A stretch of 64,000 nt of DNA from Aphanomyces cochlioides. Its lineage: Eukaryota; Oomycota; Saprolegniomycetes; Saprolegniales; Verrucalvaceae. Each line of letters opens with the position of its first letter. Position 1 is the stretch's first letter. The stretch covers positions 62,001 through 126,000 of the forward strand of contig JAHQRK010000006.1 of assembly GCA_019828595.1 (NCBI GenBank), given 5' to 3'. The notes beneath the pieces are model-generated. The model was given only the letters and a program-made list of their open reading frames with translations, searched no databases and was not told where the DNA came from. The position numbers were made by a program, and so were the translations under genes. Positions 20,968 to 31,231 of the stretch are shown here, piece by piece.

Positions 20968-22860
20968 CTAAGTGGTGAGCTTAGCGCGTTGGTTCTTGTT
21001 TGCTTGGATGTGAGTCGTCGCAGGAGGAGCTTTTTGCTGTTGGGCTGTCTGTGACTTTGGAGCCTTCTTTGGAGTTTGAGGTTTGGCAGCTTCCTGTGTG
21101 GTCTTGTTCTGTGTCTTGGGAGTGTCTTGAGGTTTCGATGGTGTTTGAGGCTTCGAGACAGGTTGGGTCTTGGCTTGAGCCGCTGATTTTGTGGGTGTTT
21201 GGGTCTTGGTTGGGGTTGGAGCCTTTTGTGGAGTCTTCTTCTTTGGCGTCTGCTTGGCTTGCTTCTTTGGAAGAGGCTCCGTCCAGTCGATCAAGATGGA
21301 CATCATGTCACCGATCTCTTGACGGAACTCCTTCTTCTCTTGGAAGTTGGTGCGTCGAGACTTGACGGTCTCAAATCCGCTCAAATCTTCGCTCGCGTCG
21401 ACAGCCTGATTGGAGACGACGACGACATTGCCCACTTTGTGATCCAACTCGGCATGGAGTTGGACGGTGGAGCTGCGAGGACGGACGGGAGCTGGGACAT
21501 ACTCGTATGGCTCGAGGAGGATTTCCATGATGGCACGCTTTTCACGTTTCTGGGCATCCGTGAGAGATCGACGACGGTGGAGAGGTTTGGCTGGTTTCAC
21601 GACAGACGACTTGGTGGGAGCTTTGACCTTGGAGGCGGTATTCTTCTTGGCGACAGGTGTGGAGTGAGGGAAGGTCTTTTGAGCAGGTGTCTTTTGCTTT
21701 GGGGTGAATGAAGTGGGTTTGGCACCATGCTTCTTGTTCTTTGTCATATCGTGTGGCTTCTTGTTGCGAGGCTTCCAGTCTTTGCCAGTGTCGCCAATGA
21801 GGATGTTGAGGATTTGTTGCATCTCGACTTGTTGAGCTGGCGTCAAAGTCATCTTGGGAACCGGACGGGAAGTAGCAGCAGATGATGTTTGGGGACGAGG
21901 GCTATGAGTGGTGGCTTTCTGAGTCTTTTGCCTTGGCTTGGCCGAAGTTGGTCGAGTGGATGGGTTTTGGTTAGGTTGCTTGGTATGAGGTTTCACAGTC
22001 TTGTTGCGAGGCTTCCAGTCTTTGCCAGCATCATCAATCAAGATGTTGAGAATTTGCTGCATCTCGAGTTGTTGATCTGGAGACAGGGATAGCTTGGAGT
22101 GGGTTTGGGCCTTCTTCTGGGTCACAGGAGGGGACTGGGTCGTCGCTGTCTTGGCTGGAGTGTTTTGCTTTGTCTTGGCAGAACCAGGTCGTGTGGTTGG
22201 CTTTTGGTTGGTTTGAGGCTTCTTGGCAGGAGGTGTCCAGTCTTCGTCAATCAAGATGTGGAGGATTTCTTTTTGTTCTTGGAGTTGAGCTGGAGACATC
22301 GAGACCTTGCGAGTTAGAGCTGTCTTCGGGACTTGTTGAACTGGAGTTGTCGACTTTTGACTGGCCTTGGACGCTTTGGCATCTTGAGGCTTTGGAGCTT
22401 GGGCCTTTGGCGTCTTTTGGGCTTGCTTGGGAGTTGGCTGAGGTTGCTTGTTGGTCTTGTCGTTCCAATCCTCATCGATCAAGATGTTGAGGATTTGCTG
22501 CATCTCGAGTTGCTGGGCTGGGGTCATGGATTTCGTCTTGGTTGGTTGTTGGACGGGTGCAGCCTTGGACGTTTGGTTTTGTTTTGGTGTTTCGGTCTGT
22601 TTGGTTGGTCCGACAGCTTTGGTTGGAGCCGTGGCATTCTTTTGTTGTTTTGATTGATGTTGTTTGTTGTCTTGTGTCTTGGCATGTTTTTGATCTTGCT
22701 TGGTGGTTTGTTGAGGCGTCACTGGCTTGACTTGAGTTTTGTGTTGTTGAGCCGAGTGCGGGTTGGCATTTTTCTGTTCTTGTGTCTGTGTCGTCTGCTG
22801 TGGCGCAGACGTTGGTTTGGCCGGTGAGGCGGTGGACGTCAAACCGAGAAAGGAAAGCAT
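20968..22860 (-). CDS. Array gene copy 7, intact 630-aa six-motif protein
   Basis: It encodes the same 630 residues as copy 3. From this copy to copy 12 the start-to-start spacing is exactly 2,566 bp, and I saw no private differences in the coding sequence. This is the most homogeneous part of the array. Confidence 0.8.
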   Translation of the reverse strand: MLSFLGLTSTASPAKPTSAPQQTTQTQEQKNANPHSAQQHKTQVKPVTPQQTTKQDQKHAKTQDNKQHQSKQQKNATAPTKAVGPTKQTETPKQNQTSKAAPVQQPTKTKSMTPAQQLEMQQILNILIDEDWNDKTNKQPQPTPKQAQKTPKAQAPKPQDAKASKASQKSTTPVQQVPKTALTRKVSMSPAQLQEQKEILHILIDEDWTPPAKKPQTNQKPTTRPGSAKTKQNTPAKTATTQSPPVTQKKAQTHSKLSLSPDQQLEMQQILNILIDDAGKDWKPRNKTVKPHTKQPNQNPSTRPTSAKPRQKTQKATTHSPRPQTSSAATSRPVPKMTLTPAQQVEMQQILNILIGDTGKDWKPRNKKPHDMTKNKKHGAKPTSFTPKQKTPAQKTFPHSTPVAKKNTASKVKAPTKSSVVKPAKPLHRRRSLTDAQKREKRAIMEILLEPYEYVPAPVRPRSSTVQLHAELDHKVGNVVVVSNQAVDASEDLSGFETVKSRRTNFQEKKEFRQEIGDMMSILIDWTEPLPKKQAKQTPKKKTPQKAPTPTKTQTPTKSAAQAKTQPVSKPQTPSKPQDTPKTQNKTTQEAAKPQTPKKAPKSQTAQQQKAPPATTHIQANKNQRAKLTT

Positions 22861-23533
22861 GGTGGAGGGGATTGCAAATTGGAATGTGTCTTGGTGAGAT
22901 AGCTCTCTCGATGGCAGATCTTTTGATTGGAGTGGCTCATGTTGCAGGGCCAGCCAAGTGATAATCCTAACGGCATATCATAAGATTGTATCCATGATAC
23001 AATCGGTTTCAAGACTGTATTGGGCGTTGACATCGATGTCTCTACCATCGTCCGTGAACTCACCTCTCGATGAATCACTCCAAGGATTGAAGGTGCAATA
23101 TATTGCACGCAGCAGTGTTCGATGCCTGAGGGTAAATGCGATGTTCGTTCAGGAAATGCTATTCTTGTGCTACCCCGGCAGGATGAATGAATTCTTCATT
23201 GGATCGGCTATGTGACTCAGGAGGTGTATCCTCTCTGCTATGAATTGAGAGATCGCTTAACAACTTTGATGATCATCAGACAATTGAATATTGATAGCGG
23301 CGAACTCGTCTGGCGGAAGTATGAGAAACATATGAGGATTATCATCGTGGGAGATTTTCCTTCCATTTGAGTATGGAGCAAACATTGTGAAGTTGTTCTA
23401 GGACGCTGGAGGCGACCCAACAGGTATGTCACTCTTAGTTGGTATTACATTTGAATGTGGCGATTGCAGGGTAGACGAAATCTACGCAGTTGTGAATATA
23501 CTCTAGTCCGAGTGATAGAATGATATGCTACGT

Positions 23534-25426
23534 CTAAGTGGTGAGCTTAGCGCGTTGGTTCTTGTTTGCTTGGATGTGAGTCGTCGCAGGAGGAGCTTTT
23601 TGCTGTTGGGCTGTCTGTGACTTTGGAGCCTTCTTTGGAGTTTGAGGTTTGGCAGCTTCCTGTGTGGTCTTGTTCTGTGTCTTGGGAGTGTCTTGAGGTT
23701 TCGATGGTGTTTGAGGCTTCGAGACAGGTTGGGTCTTGGCTTGAGCCGCTGATTTTGTGGGTGTTTGGGTCTTGGTTGGGGTTGGAGCCTTTTGTGGAGT
23801 CTTCTTCTTTGGCGTCTGCTTGGCTTGCTTCTTTGGAAGAGGCTCCGTCCAGTCGATCAAGATGGACATCATGTCACCGATCTCTTGACGGAACTCCTTC
23901 TTCTCTTGGAAGTTGGTGCGTCGAGACTTGACGGTCTCAAATCCGCTCAAATCTTCGCTCGCGTCGACAGCCTGATTGGAGACGACGACGACATTGCCCA
24001 CTTTGTGATCCAACTCGGCATGGAGTTGGACGGTGGAGCTGCGAGGACGGACGGGAGCTGGGACATACTCGTATGGCTCGAGGAGGATTTCCATGATGGC
24101 ACGCTTTTCACGTTTCTGGGCATCCGTGAGAGATCGACGACGGTGGAGAGGTTTGGCTGGTTTCACGACAGACGACTTGGTGGGAGCTTTGACCTTGGAG
24201 GCGGTATTCTTCTTGGCGACAGGTGTGGAGTGAGGGAAGGTCTTTTGAGCAGGTGTCTTTTGCTTTGGGGTGAATGAAGTGGGTTTGGCACCATGCTTCT
24301 TGTTCTTTGTCATATCGTGTGGCTTCTTGTTGCGAGGCTTCCAGTCTTTGCCAGTGTCGCCAATGAGGATGTTGAGGATTTGTTGCATCTCGACTTGTTG
24401 AGCTGGCGTCAAAGTCATCTTGGGAACCGGACGGGAAGTAGCAGCAGATGATGTTTGGGGACGAGGGCTATGAGTGGTGGCTTTCTGAGTCTTTTGCCTT
24501 GGCTTGGCCGAAGTTGGTCGAGTGGATGGGTTTTGGTTAGGTTGCTTGGTATGAGGTTTCACAGTCTTGTTGCGAGGCTTCCAGTCTTTGCCAGCATCAT
24601 CAATCAAGATGTTGAGAATTTGCTGCATCTCGAGTTGTTGATCTGGAGACAGGGATAGCTTGGAGTGGGTTTGGGCCTTCTTCTGGGTCACAGGAGGGGA
24701 CTGGGTCGTCGCTGTCTTGGCTGGAGTGTTTTGCTTTGTCTTGGCAGAACCAGGTCGTGTGGTTGGCTTTTGGTTGGTTTGAGGCTTCTTGGCAGGAGGT
24801 GTCCAGTCTTCGTCAATCAAGATGTGGAGGATTTCTTTTTGTTCTTGGAGTTGAGCTGGAGACATCGAGACCTTGCGAGTTAGAGCTGTCTTCGGGACTT
24901 GTTGAACTGGAGTTGTCGACTTTTGACTGGCCTTGGACGCTTTGGCATCTTGAGGCTTTGGAGCTTGGGCCTTTGGCGTCTTTTGGGCTTGCTTGGGAGT
25001 TGGCTGAGGTTGCTTGTTGGTCTTGTCGTTCCAATCCTCATCGATCAAGATGTTGAGGATTTGCTGCATCTCGAGTTGCTGGGCTGGGGTCATGGATTTC
25101 GTCTTGGTTGGTTGTTGGACGGGTGCAGCCTTGGACGTTTGGTTTTGTTTTGGTGTTTCGGTCTGTTTGGTTGGTCCGACAGCTTTGGTTGGAGCCGTGG
25201 CATTCTTTTGTTGTTTTGATTGATGTTGTTTGTTGTCTTGTGTCTTGGCATGTTTTTGATCTTGCTTGGTGGTTTGTTGAGGCGTCACTGGCTTGACTTG
25301 AGTTTTGTGTTGTTGAGCCGAGTGCGGGTTGGCATTTTTCTGTTCTTGTGTCTGTGTCGTCTGCTGTGGCGCAGACGTTGGTTTGGCCGGTGAGGCGGTG
25401 GACGTCAAACCGAGAAAGGAAAGCAT
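23534..25426 (-). CDS. Array gene copy 8, intact 630-aa six-motif protein
   Basis: This copy gives the same protein as copy 3, with full-length reading from ATG to the terminal LTT and TAG. No private change was noted, and its spacer has the standard length. Confidence 0.8.
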   Translation of the reverse strand: MLSFLGLTSTASPAKPTSAPQQTTQTQEQKNANPHSAQQHKTQVKPVTPQQTTKQDQKHAKTQDNKQHQSKQQKNATAPTKAVGPTKQTETPKQNQTSKAAPVQQPTKTKSMTPAQQLEMQQILNILIDEDWNDKTNKQPQPTPKQAQKTPKAQAPKPQDAKASKASQKSTTPVQQVPKTALTRKVSMSPAQLQEQKEILHILIDEDWTPPAKKPQTNQKPTTRPGSAKTKQNTPAKTATTQSPPVTQKKAQTHSKLSLSPDQQLEMQQILNILIDDAGKDWKPRNKTVKPHTKQPNQNPSTRPTSAKPRQKTQKATTHSPRPQTSSAATSRPVPKMTLTPAQQVEMQQILNILIGDTGKDWKPRNKKPHDMTKNKKHGAKPTSFTPKQKTPAQKTFPHSTPVAKKNTASKVKAPTKSSVVKPAKPLHRRRSLTDAQKREKRAIMEILLEPYEYVPAPVRPRSSTVQLHAELDHKVGNVVVVSNQAVDASEDLSGFETVKSRRTNFQEKKEFRQEIGDMMSILIDWTEPLPKKQAKQTPKKKTPQKAPTPTKTQTPTKSAAQAKTQPVSKPQTPSKPQDTPKTQNKTTQEAAKPQTPKKAPKSQTAQQQKAPPATTHIQANKNQRAKLTT

Positions 25427-26099
25427 GGTGGAGGGGATTGCAAATTGGAATGTGTCTTGGTGAGATAGCTCTCTCGATGGCAGATCTTTTGATTGGAGTG
25501 GCTCATGTTGCAGGGCCAGCCAAGTGATAATCCTAACGGCATATCATAAGATTGTATCCATGATACAATCGGTTTCAAGACTGTATTGGGCGTTGACATC
25601 GATGTCTCTACCATCGTCCGTGAACTCACCTCTCGATGAATCACTCCAAGGATTGAAGGTGCAATATATTGCACGCAGCAGTGTTCGATGCCTGAGGGTA
25701 AATGCGATGTTCGTTCAGGAAATGCTATTCTTGTGCTACCCCGGCAGGATGAATGAATTCTTCATTGGATCGGCTATGTGACTCAGGAGGTGTATCCTCT
25801 CTGCTATGAATTGAGAGATCGCTTAACAACTTTGATGATCATCAGACAATTGAATATTGATAGCGGCGAACTCGTCTGGCGGAAGTATGAGAAACATATG
25901 AGGATTATCATCGTGGGAGATTTTCCTTCCATTTGAGTATGGAGCAAACATTGTGAAGTTGTTCTAGGACGCTGGAGGCGACCCAACAGGTATGTCACTC
26001 TTAGTTGGTATTACATTTGAATGTGGCGATTGCAGGGTAGACGAAATCTACGCAGTTGTGAATATACTCTAGTCCGAGTGATAGAATGATATGCTACGT

Positions 26100-27992
26100 C
26101 TAAGTGGTGAGCTTAGCGCGTTGGTTCTTGTTTGCTTGGATGTGAGTCGTCGCAGGAGGAGCTTTTTGCTGTTGGGCTGTCTGTGACTTTGGAGCCTTCT
26201 TTGGAGTTTGAGGTTTGGCAGCTTCCTGTGTGGTCTTGTTCTGTGTCTTGGGAGTGTCTTGAGGTTTCGATGGTGTTTGAGGCTTCGAGACAGGTTGGGT
26301 CTTGGCTTGAGCCGCTGATTTTGTGGGTGTTTGGGTCTTGGTTGGGGTTGGAGCCTTTTGTGGAGTCTTCTTCTTTGGCGTCTGCTTGGCTTGCTTCTTT
26401 GGAAGAGGCTCCGTCCAGTCGATCAAGATGGACATCATGTCACCGATCTCTTGACGGAACTCCTTCTTCTCTTGGAAGTTGGTGCGTCGAGACTTGACGG
26501 TCTCAAATCCGCTCAAATCTTCGCTCGCGTCGACAGCCTGATTGGAGACGACGACGACATTGCCCACTTTGTGATCCAACTCGGCATGGAGTTGGACGGT
26601 GGAGCTGCGAGGACGGACGGGAGCTGGGACATACTCGTATGGCTCGAGGAGGATTTCCATGATGGCACGCTTTTCACGTTTCTGGGCATCCGTGAGAGAT
26701 CGACGACGGTGGAGAGGTTTGGCTGGTTTCACGACAGACGACTTGGTGGGAGCTTTGACCTTGGAGGCGGTATTCTTCTTGGCGACAGGTGTGGAGTGAG
26801 GGAAGGTCTTTTGAGCAGGTGTCTTTTGCTTTGGGGTGAATGAAGTGGGTTTGGCACCATGCTTCTTGTTCTTTGTCATATCGTGTGGCTTCTTGTTGCG
26901 AGGCTTCCAGTCTTTGCCAGTGTCGCCAATGAGGATGTTGAGGATTTGTTGCATCTCGACTTGTTGAGCTGGCGTCAAAGTCATCTTGGGAACCGGACGG
27001 GAAGTAGCAGCAGATGATGTTTGGGGACGAGGGCTATGAGTGGTGGCTTTCTGAGTCTTTTGCCTTGGCTTGGCCGAAGTTGGTCGAGTGGATGGGTTTT
27101 GGTTAGGTTGCTTGGTATGAGGTTTCACAGTCTTGTTGCGAGGCTTCCAGTCTTTGCCAGCATCATCAATCAAGATGTTGAGAATTTGCTGCATCTCGAG
27201 TTGTTGATCTGGAGACAGGGATAGCTTGGAGTGGGTTTGGGCCTTCTTCTGGGTCACAGGAGGGGACTGGGTCGTCGCTGTCTTGGCTGGAGTGTTTTGC
27301 TTTGTCTTGGCAGAACCAGGTCGTGTGGTTGGCTTTTGGTTGGTTTGAGGCTTCTTGGCAGGAGGTGTCCAGTCTTCGTCAATCAAGATGTGGAGGATTT
27401 CTTTTTGTTCTTGGAGTTGAGCTGGAGACATCGAGACCTTGCGAGTTAGAGCTGTCTTCGGGACTTGTTGAACTGGAGTTGTCGACTTTTGACTGGCCTT
27501 GGACGCTTTGGCATCTTGAGGCTTTGGAGCTTGGGCCTTTGGCGTCTTTTGGGCTTGCTTGGGAGTTGGCTGAGGTTGCTTGTTGGTCTTGTCGTTCCAA
27601 TCCTCATCGATCAAGATGTTGAGGATTTGCTGCATCTCGAGTTGCTGGGCTGGGGTCATGGATTTCGTCTTGGTTGGTTGTTGGACGGGTGCAGCCTTGG
27701 ACGTTTGGTTTTGTTTTGGTGTTTCGGTCTGTTTGGTTGGTCCGACAGCTTTGGTTGGAGCCGTGGCATTCTTTTGTTGTTTTGATTGATGTTGTTTGTT
27801 GTCTTGTGTCTTGGCATGTTTTTGATCTTGCTTGGTGGTTTGTTGAGGCGTCACTGGCTTGACTTGAGTTTTGTGTTGTTGAGCCGAGTGCGGGTTGGCA
27901 TTTTTCTGTTCTTGTGTCTGTGTCGTCTGCTGTGGCGCAGACGTTGGTTTGGCCGGTGAGGCGGTGGACGTCAAACCGAGAAAGGAAAGCAT
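26100..27992 (-). CDS. Array gene copy 9, intact 630-aa six-motif protein
   Basis: All 630 residues and all six motifs are present, as in copy 3. It is flanked on both sides by standard 673-bp spacers, and no private change was noted. Confidence 0.8.
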   Translation of the reverse strand: MLSFLGLTSTASPAKPTSAPQQTTQTQEQKNANPHSAQQHKTQVKPVTPQQTTKQDQKHAKTQDNKQHQSKQQKNATAPTKAVGPTKQTETPKQNQTSKAAPVQQPTKTKSMTPAQQLEMQQILNILIDEDWNDKTNKQPQPTPKQAQKTPKAQAPKPQDAKASKASQKSTTPVQQVPKTALTRKVSMSPAQLQEQKEILHILIDEDWTPPAKKPQTNQKPTTRPGSAKTKQNTPAKTATTQSPPVTQKKAQTHSKLSLSPDQQLEMQQILNILIDDAGKDWKPRNKTVKPHTKQPNQNPSTRPTSAKPRQKTQKATTHSPRPQTSSAATSRPVPKMTLTPAQQVEMQQILNILIGDTGKDWKPRNKKPHDMTKNKKHGAKPTSFTPKQKTPAQKTFPHSTPVAKKNTASKVKAPTKSSVVKPAKPLHRRRSLTDAQKREKRAIMEILLEPYEYVPAPVRPRSSTVQLHAELDHKVGNVVVVSNQAVDASEDLSGFETVKSRRTNFQEKKEFRQEIGDMMSILIDWTEPLPKKQAKQTPKKKTPQKAPTPTKTQTPTKSAAQAKTQPVSKPQTPSKPQDTPKTQNKTTQEAAKPQTPKKAPKSQTAQQQKAPPATTHIQANKNQRAKLTT

Positions 27993-28665
27993 GGTGGAGG
28001 GGATTGCAAATTGGAATGTGTCTTGGTGAGATAGCTCTCTCGATGGCAGATCTTTTGATTGGAGTGGCTCATGTTGCAGGGCCAGCCAAGTGATAATCCT
28101 AACGGCATATCATAAGATTGTATCCATGATACAATCGGTTTCAAGACTGTATTGGGCGTTGACATCGATGTCTCTACCATCGTCCGTGAACTCACCTCTC
28201 GATGAATCACTCCAAGGATTGAAGGTGCAATATATTGCACGCAGCAGTGTTCGATGCCTGAGGGTAAATGCGATGTTCGTTCAGGAAATGCTATTCTTGT
28301 GCTACCCCGGCAGGATGAATGAATTCTTCATTGGATCGGCTATGTGACTCAGGAGGTGTATCCTCTCTGCTATGAATTGAGAGATCGCTTAACAACTTTG
28401 ATGATCATCAGACAATTGAATATTGATAGCGGCGAACTCGTCTGGCGGAAGTATGAGAAACATATGAGGATTATCATCGTGGGAGATTTTCCTTCCATTT
28501 GAGTATGGAGCAAACATTGTGAAGTTGTTCTAGGACGCTGGAGGCGACCCAACAGGTATGTCACTCTTAGTTGGTATTACATTTGAATGTGGCGATTGCA
28601 GGGTAGACGAAATCTACGCAGTTGTGAATATACTCTAGTCCGAGTGATAGAATGATATGCTACGT

Positions 28666-30558
28666 CTAAGTGGTGAGCTTAGCGCGTTGGTTCTTGTTTG
28701 CTTGGATGTGAGTCGTCGCAGGAGGAGCTTTTTGCTGTTGGGCTGTCTGTGACTTTGGAGCCTTCTTTGGAGTTTGAGGTTTGGCAGCTTCCTGTGTGGT
28801 CTTGTTCTGTGTCTTGGGAGTGTCTTGAGGTTTCGATGGTGTTTGAGGCTTCGAGACAGGTTGGGTCTTGGCTTGAGCCGCTGATTTTGTGGGTGTTTGG
28901 GTCTTGGTTGGGGTTGGAGCCTTTTGTGGAGTCTTCTTCTTTGGCGTCTGCTTGGCTTGCTTCTTTGGAAGAGGCTCCGTCCAGTCGATCAAGATGGACA
29001 TCATGTCACCGATCTCTTGACGGAACTCCTTCTTCTCTTGGAAGTTGGTGCGTCGAGACTTGACGGTCTCAAATCCGCTCAAATCTTCGCTCGCGTCGAC
29101 AGCCTGATTGGAGACGACGACGACATTGCCCACTTTGTGATCCAACTCGGCATGGAGTTGGACGGTGGAGCTGCGAGGACGGACGGGAGCTGGGACATAC
29201 TCGTATGGCTCGAGGAGGATTTCCATGATGGCACGCTTTTCACGTTTCTGGGCATCCGTGAGAGATCGACGACGGTGGAGAGGTTTGGCTGGTTTCACGA
29301 CAGACGACTTGGTGGGAGCTTTGACCTTGGAGGCGGTATTCTTCTTGGCGACAGGTGTGGAGTGAGGGAAGGTCTTTTGAGCAGGTGTCTTTTGCTTTGG
29401 GGTGAATGAAGTGGGTTTGGCACCATGCTTCTTGTTCTTTGTCATATCGTGTGGCTTCTTGTTGCGAGGCTTCCAGTCTTTGCCAGTGTCGCCAATGAGG
29501 ATGTTGAGGATTTGTTGCATCTCGACTTGTTGAGCTGGCGTCAAAGTCATCTTGGGAACCGGACGGGAAGTAGCAGCAGATGATGTTTGGGGACGAGGGC
29601 TATGAGTGGTGGCTTTCTGAGTCTTTTGCCTTGGCTTGGCCGAAGTTGGTCGAGTGGATGGGTTTTGGTTAGGTTGCTTGGTATGAGGTTTCACAGTCTT
29701 GTTGCGAGGCTTCCAGTCTTTGCCAGCATCATCAATCAAGATGTTGAGAATTTGCTGCATCTCGAGTTGTTGATCTGGAGACAGGGATAGCTTGGAGTGG
29801 GTTTGGGCCTTCTTCTGGGTCACAGGAGGGGACTGGGTCGTCGCTGTCTTGGCTGGAGTGTTTTGCTTTGTCTTGGCAGAACCAGGTCGTGTGGTTGGCT
29901 TTTGGTTGGTTTGAGGCTTCTTGGCAGGAGGTGTCCAGTCTTCGTCAATCAAGATGTGGAGGATTTCTTTTTGTTCTTGGAGTTGAGCTGGAGACATCGA
30001 GACCTTGCGAGTTAGAGCTGTCTTCGGGACTTGTTGAACTGGAGTTGTCGACTTTTGACTGGCCTTGGACGCTTTGGCATCTTGAGGCTTTGGAGCTTGG
30101 GCCTTTGGCGTCTTTTGGGCTTGCTTGGGAGTTGGCTGAGGTTGCTTGTTGGTCTTGTCGTTCCAATCCTCATCGATCAAGATGTTGAGGATTTGCTGCA
30201 TCTCGAGTTGCTGGGCTGGGGTCATGGATTTCGTCTTGGTTGGTTGTTGGACGGGTGCAGCCTTGGACGTTTGGTTTTGTTTTGGTGTTTCGGTCTGTTT
30301 GGTTGGTCCGACAGCTTTGGTTGGAGCCGTGGCATTCTTTTGTTGTTTTGATTGATGTTGTTTGTTGTCTTGTGTCTTGGCATGTTTTTGATCTTGCTTG
30401 GTGGTTTGTTGAGGCGTCACTGGCTTGACTTGAGTTTTGTGTTGTTGAGCCGAGTGCGGGTTGGCATTTTTCTGTTCTTGTGTCTGTGTCGTCTGCTGTG
30501 GCGCAGACGTTGGTTTGGCCGGTGAGGCGGTGGACGTCAAACCGAGAAAGGAAAGCAT
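28666..30558 (-). CDS. Array gene copy 10, intact 630-aa six-motif protein
   Basis: The reading frame is uninterrupted and the product is the same as copy 3. The spacer on each side is of standard length with the three palindromes in place. Confidence 0.8.
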   Translation of the reverse strand: MLSFLGLTSTASPAKPTSAPQQTTQTQEQKNANPHSAQQHKTQVKPVTPQQTTKQDQKHAKTQDNKQHQSKQQKNATAPTKAVGPTKQTETPKQNQTSKAAPVQQPTKTKSMTPAQQLEMQQILNILIDEDWNDKTNKQPQPTPKQAQKTPKAQAPKPQDAKASKASQKSTTPVQQVPKTALTRKVSMSPAQLQEQKEILHILIDEDWTPPAKKPQTNQKPTTRPGSAKTKQNTPAKTATTQSPPVTQKKAQTHSKLSLSPDQQLEMQQILNILIDDAGKDWKPRNKTVKPHTKQPNQNPSTRPTSAKPRQKTQKATTHSPRPQTSSAATSRPVPKMTLTPAQQVEMQQILNILIGDTGKDWKPRNKKPHDMTKNKKHGAKPTSFTPKQKTPAQKTFPHSTPVAKKNTASKVKAPTKSSVVKPAKPLHRRRSLTDAQKREKRAIMEILLEPYEYVPAPVRPRSSTVQLHAELDHKVGNVVVVSNQAVDASEDLSGFETVKSRRTNFQEKKEFRQEIGDMMSILIDWTEPLPKKQAKQTPKKKTPQKAPTPTKTQTPTKSAAQAKTQPVSKPQTPSKPQDTPKTQNKTTQEAAKPQTPKKAPKSQTAQQQKAPPATTHIQANKNQRAKLTT

Positions 30559-31231
30559 GGTGGAGGGGATTGCAAATTGGAATGTGTCTTGGTGAGATAG
30601 CTCTCTCGATGGCAGATCTTTTGATTGGAGTGGCTCATGTTGCAGGGCCAGCCAAGTGATAATCCTAACGGCATATCATAAGATTGTATCCATGATACAA
30701 TCGGTTTCAAGACTGTATTGGGCGTTGACATCGATGTCTCTACCATCGTCCGTGAACTCACCTCTCGATGAATCACTCCAAGGATTGAAGGTGCAATATA
30801 TTGCACGCAGCAGTGTTCGATGCCTGAGGGTAAATGCGATGTTCGTTCAGGAAATGCTATTCTTGTGCTACCCCGGCAGGATGAATGAATTCTTCATTGG
30901 ATCGGCTATGTGACTCAGGAGGTGTATCCTCTCTGCTATGAATTGAGAGATCGCTTAACAACTTTGATGATCATCAGACAATTGAATATTGATAGCGGCG
31001 AACTCGTCTGGCGGAAGTATGAGAAACATATGAGGATTATCATCGTGGGAGATTTTCCTTCCATTTGAGTATGGAGCAAACATTGTGAAGTTGTTCTAGG
31101 ACGCTGGAGGCGACCCAACAGGTATGTCACTCTTAGTTGGTATTACATTTGAATGTGGCGATTGCAGGGTAGACGAAATCTACGCAGTTGTGAATATACT
31201 CTAGTCCGAGTGATAGAATGATATGCTACGT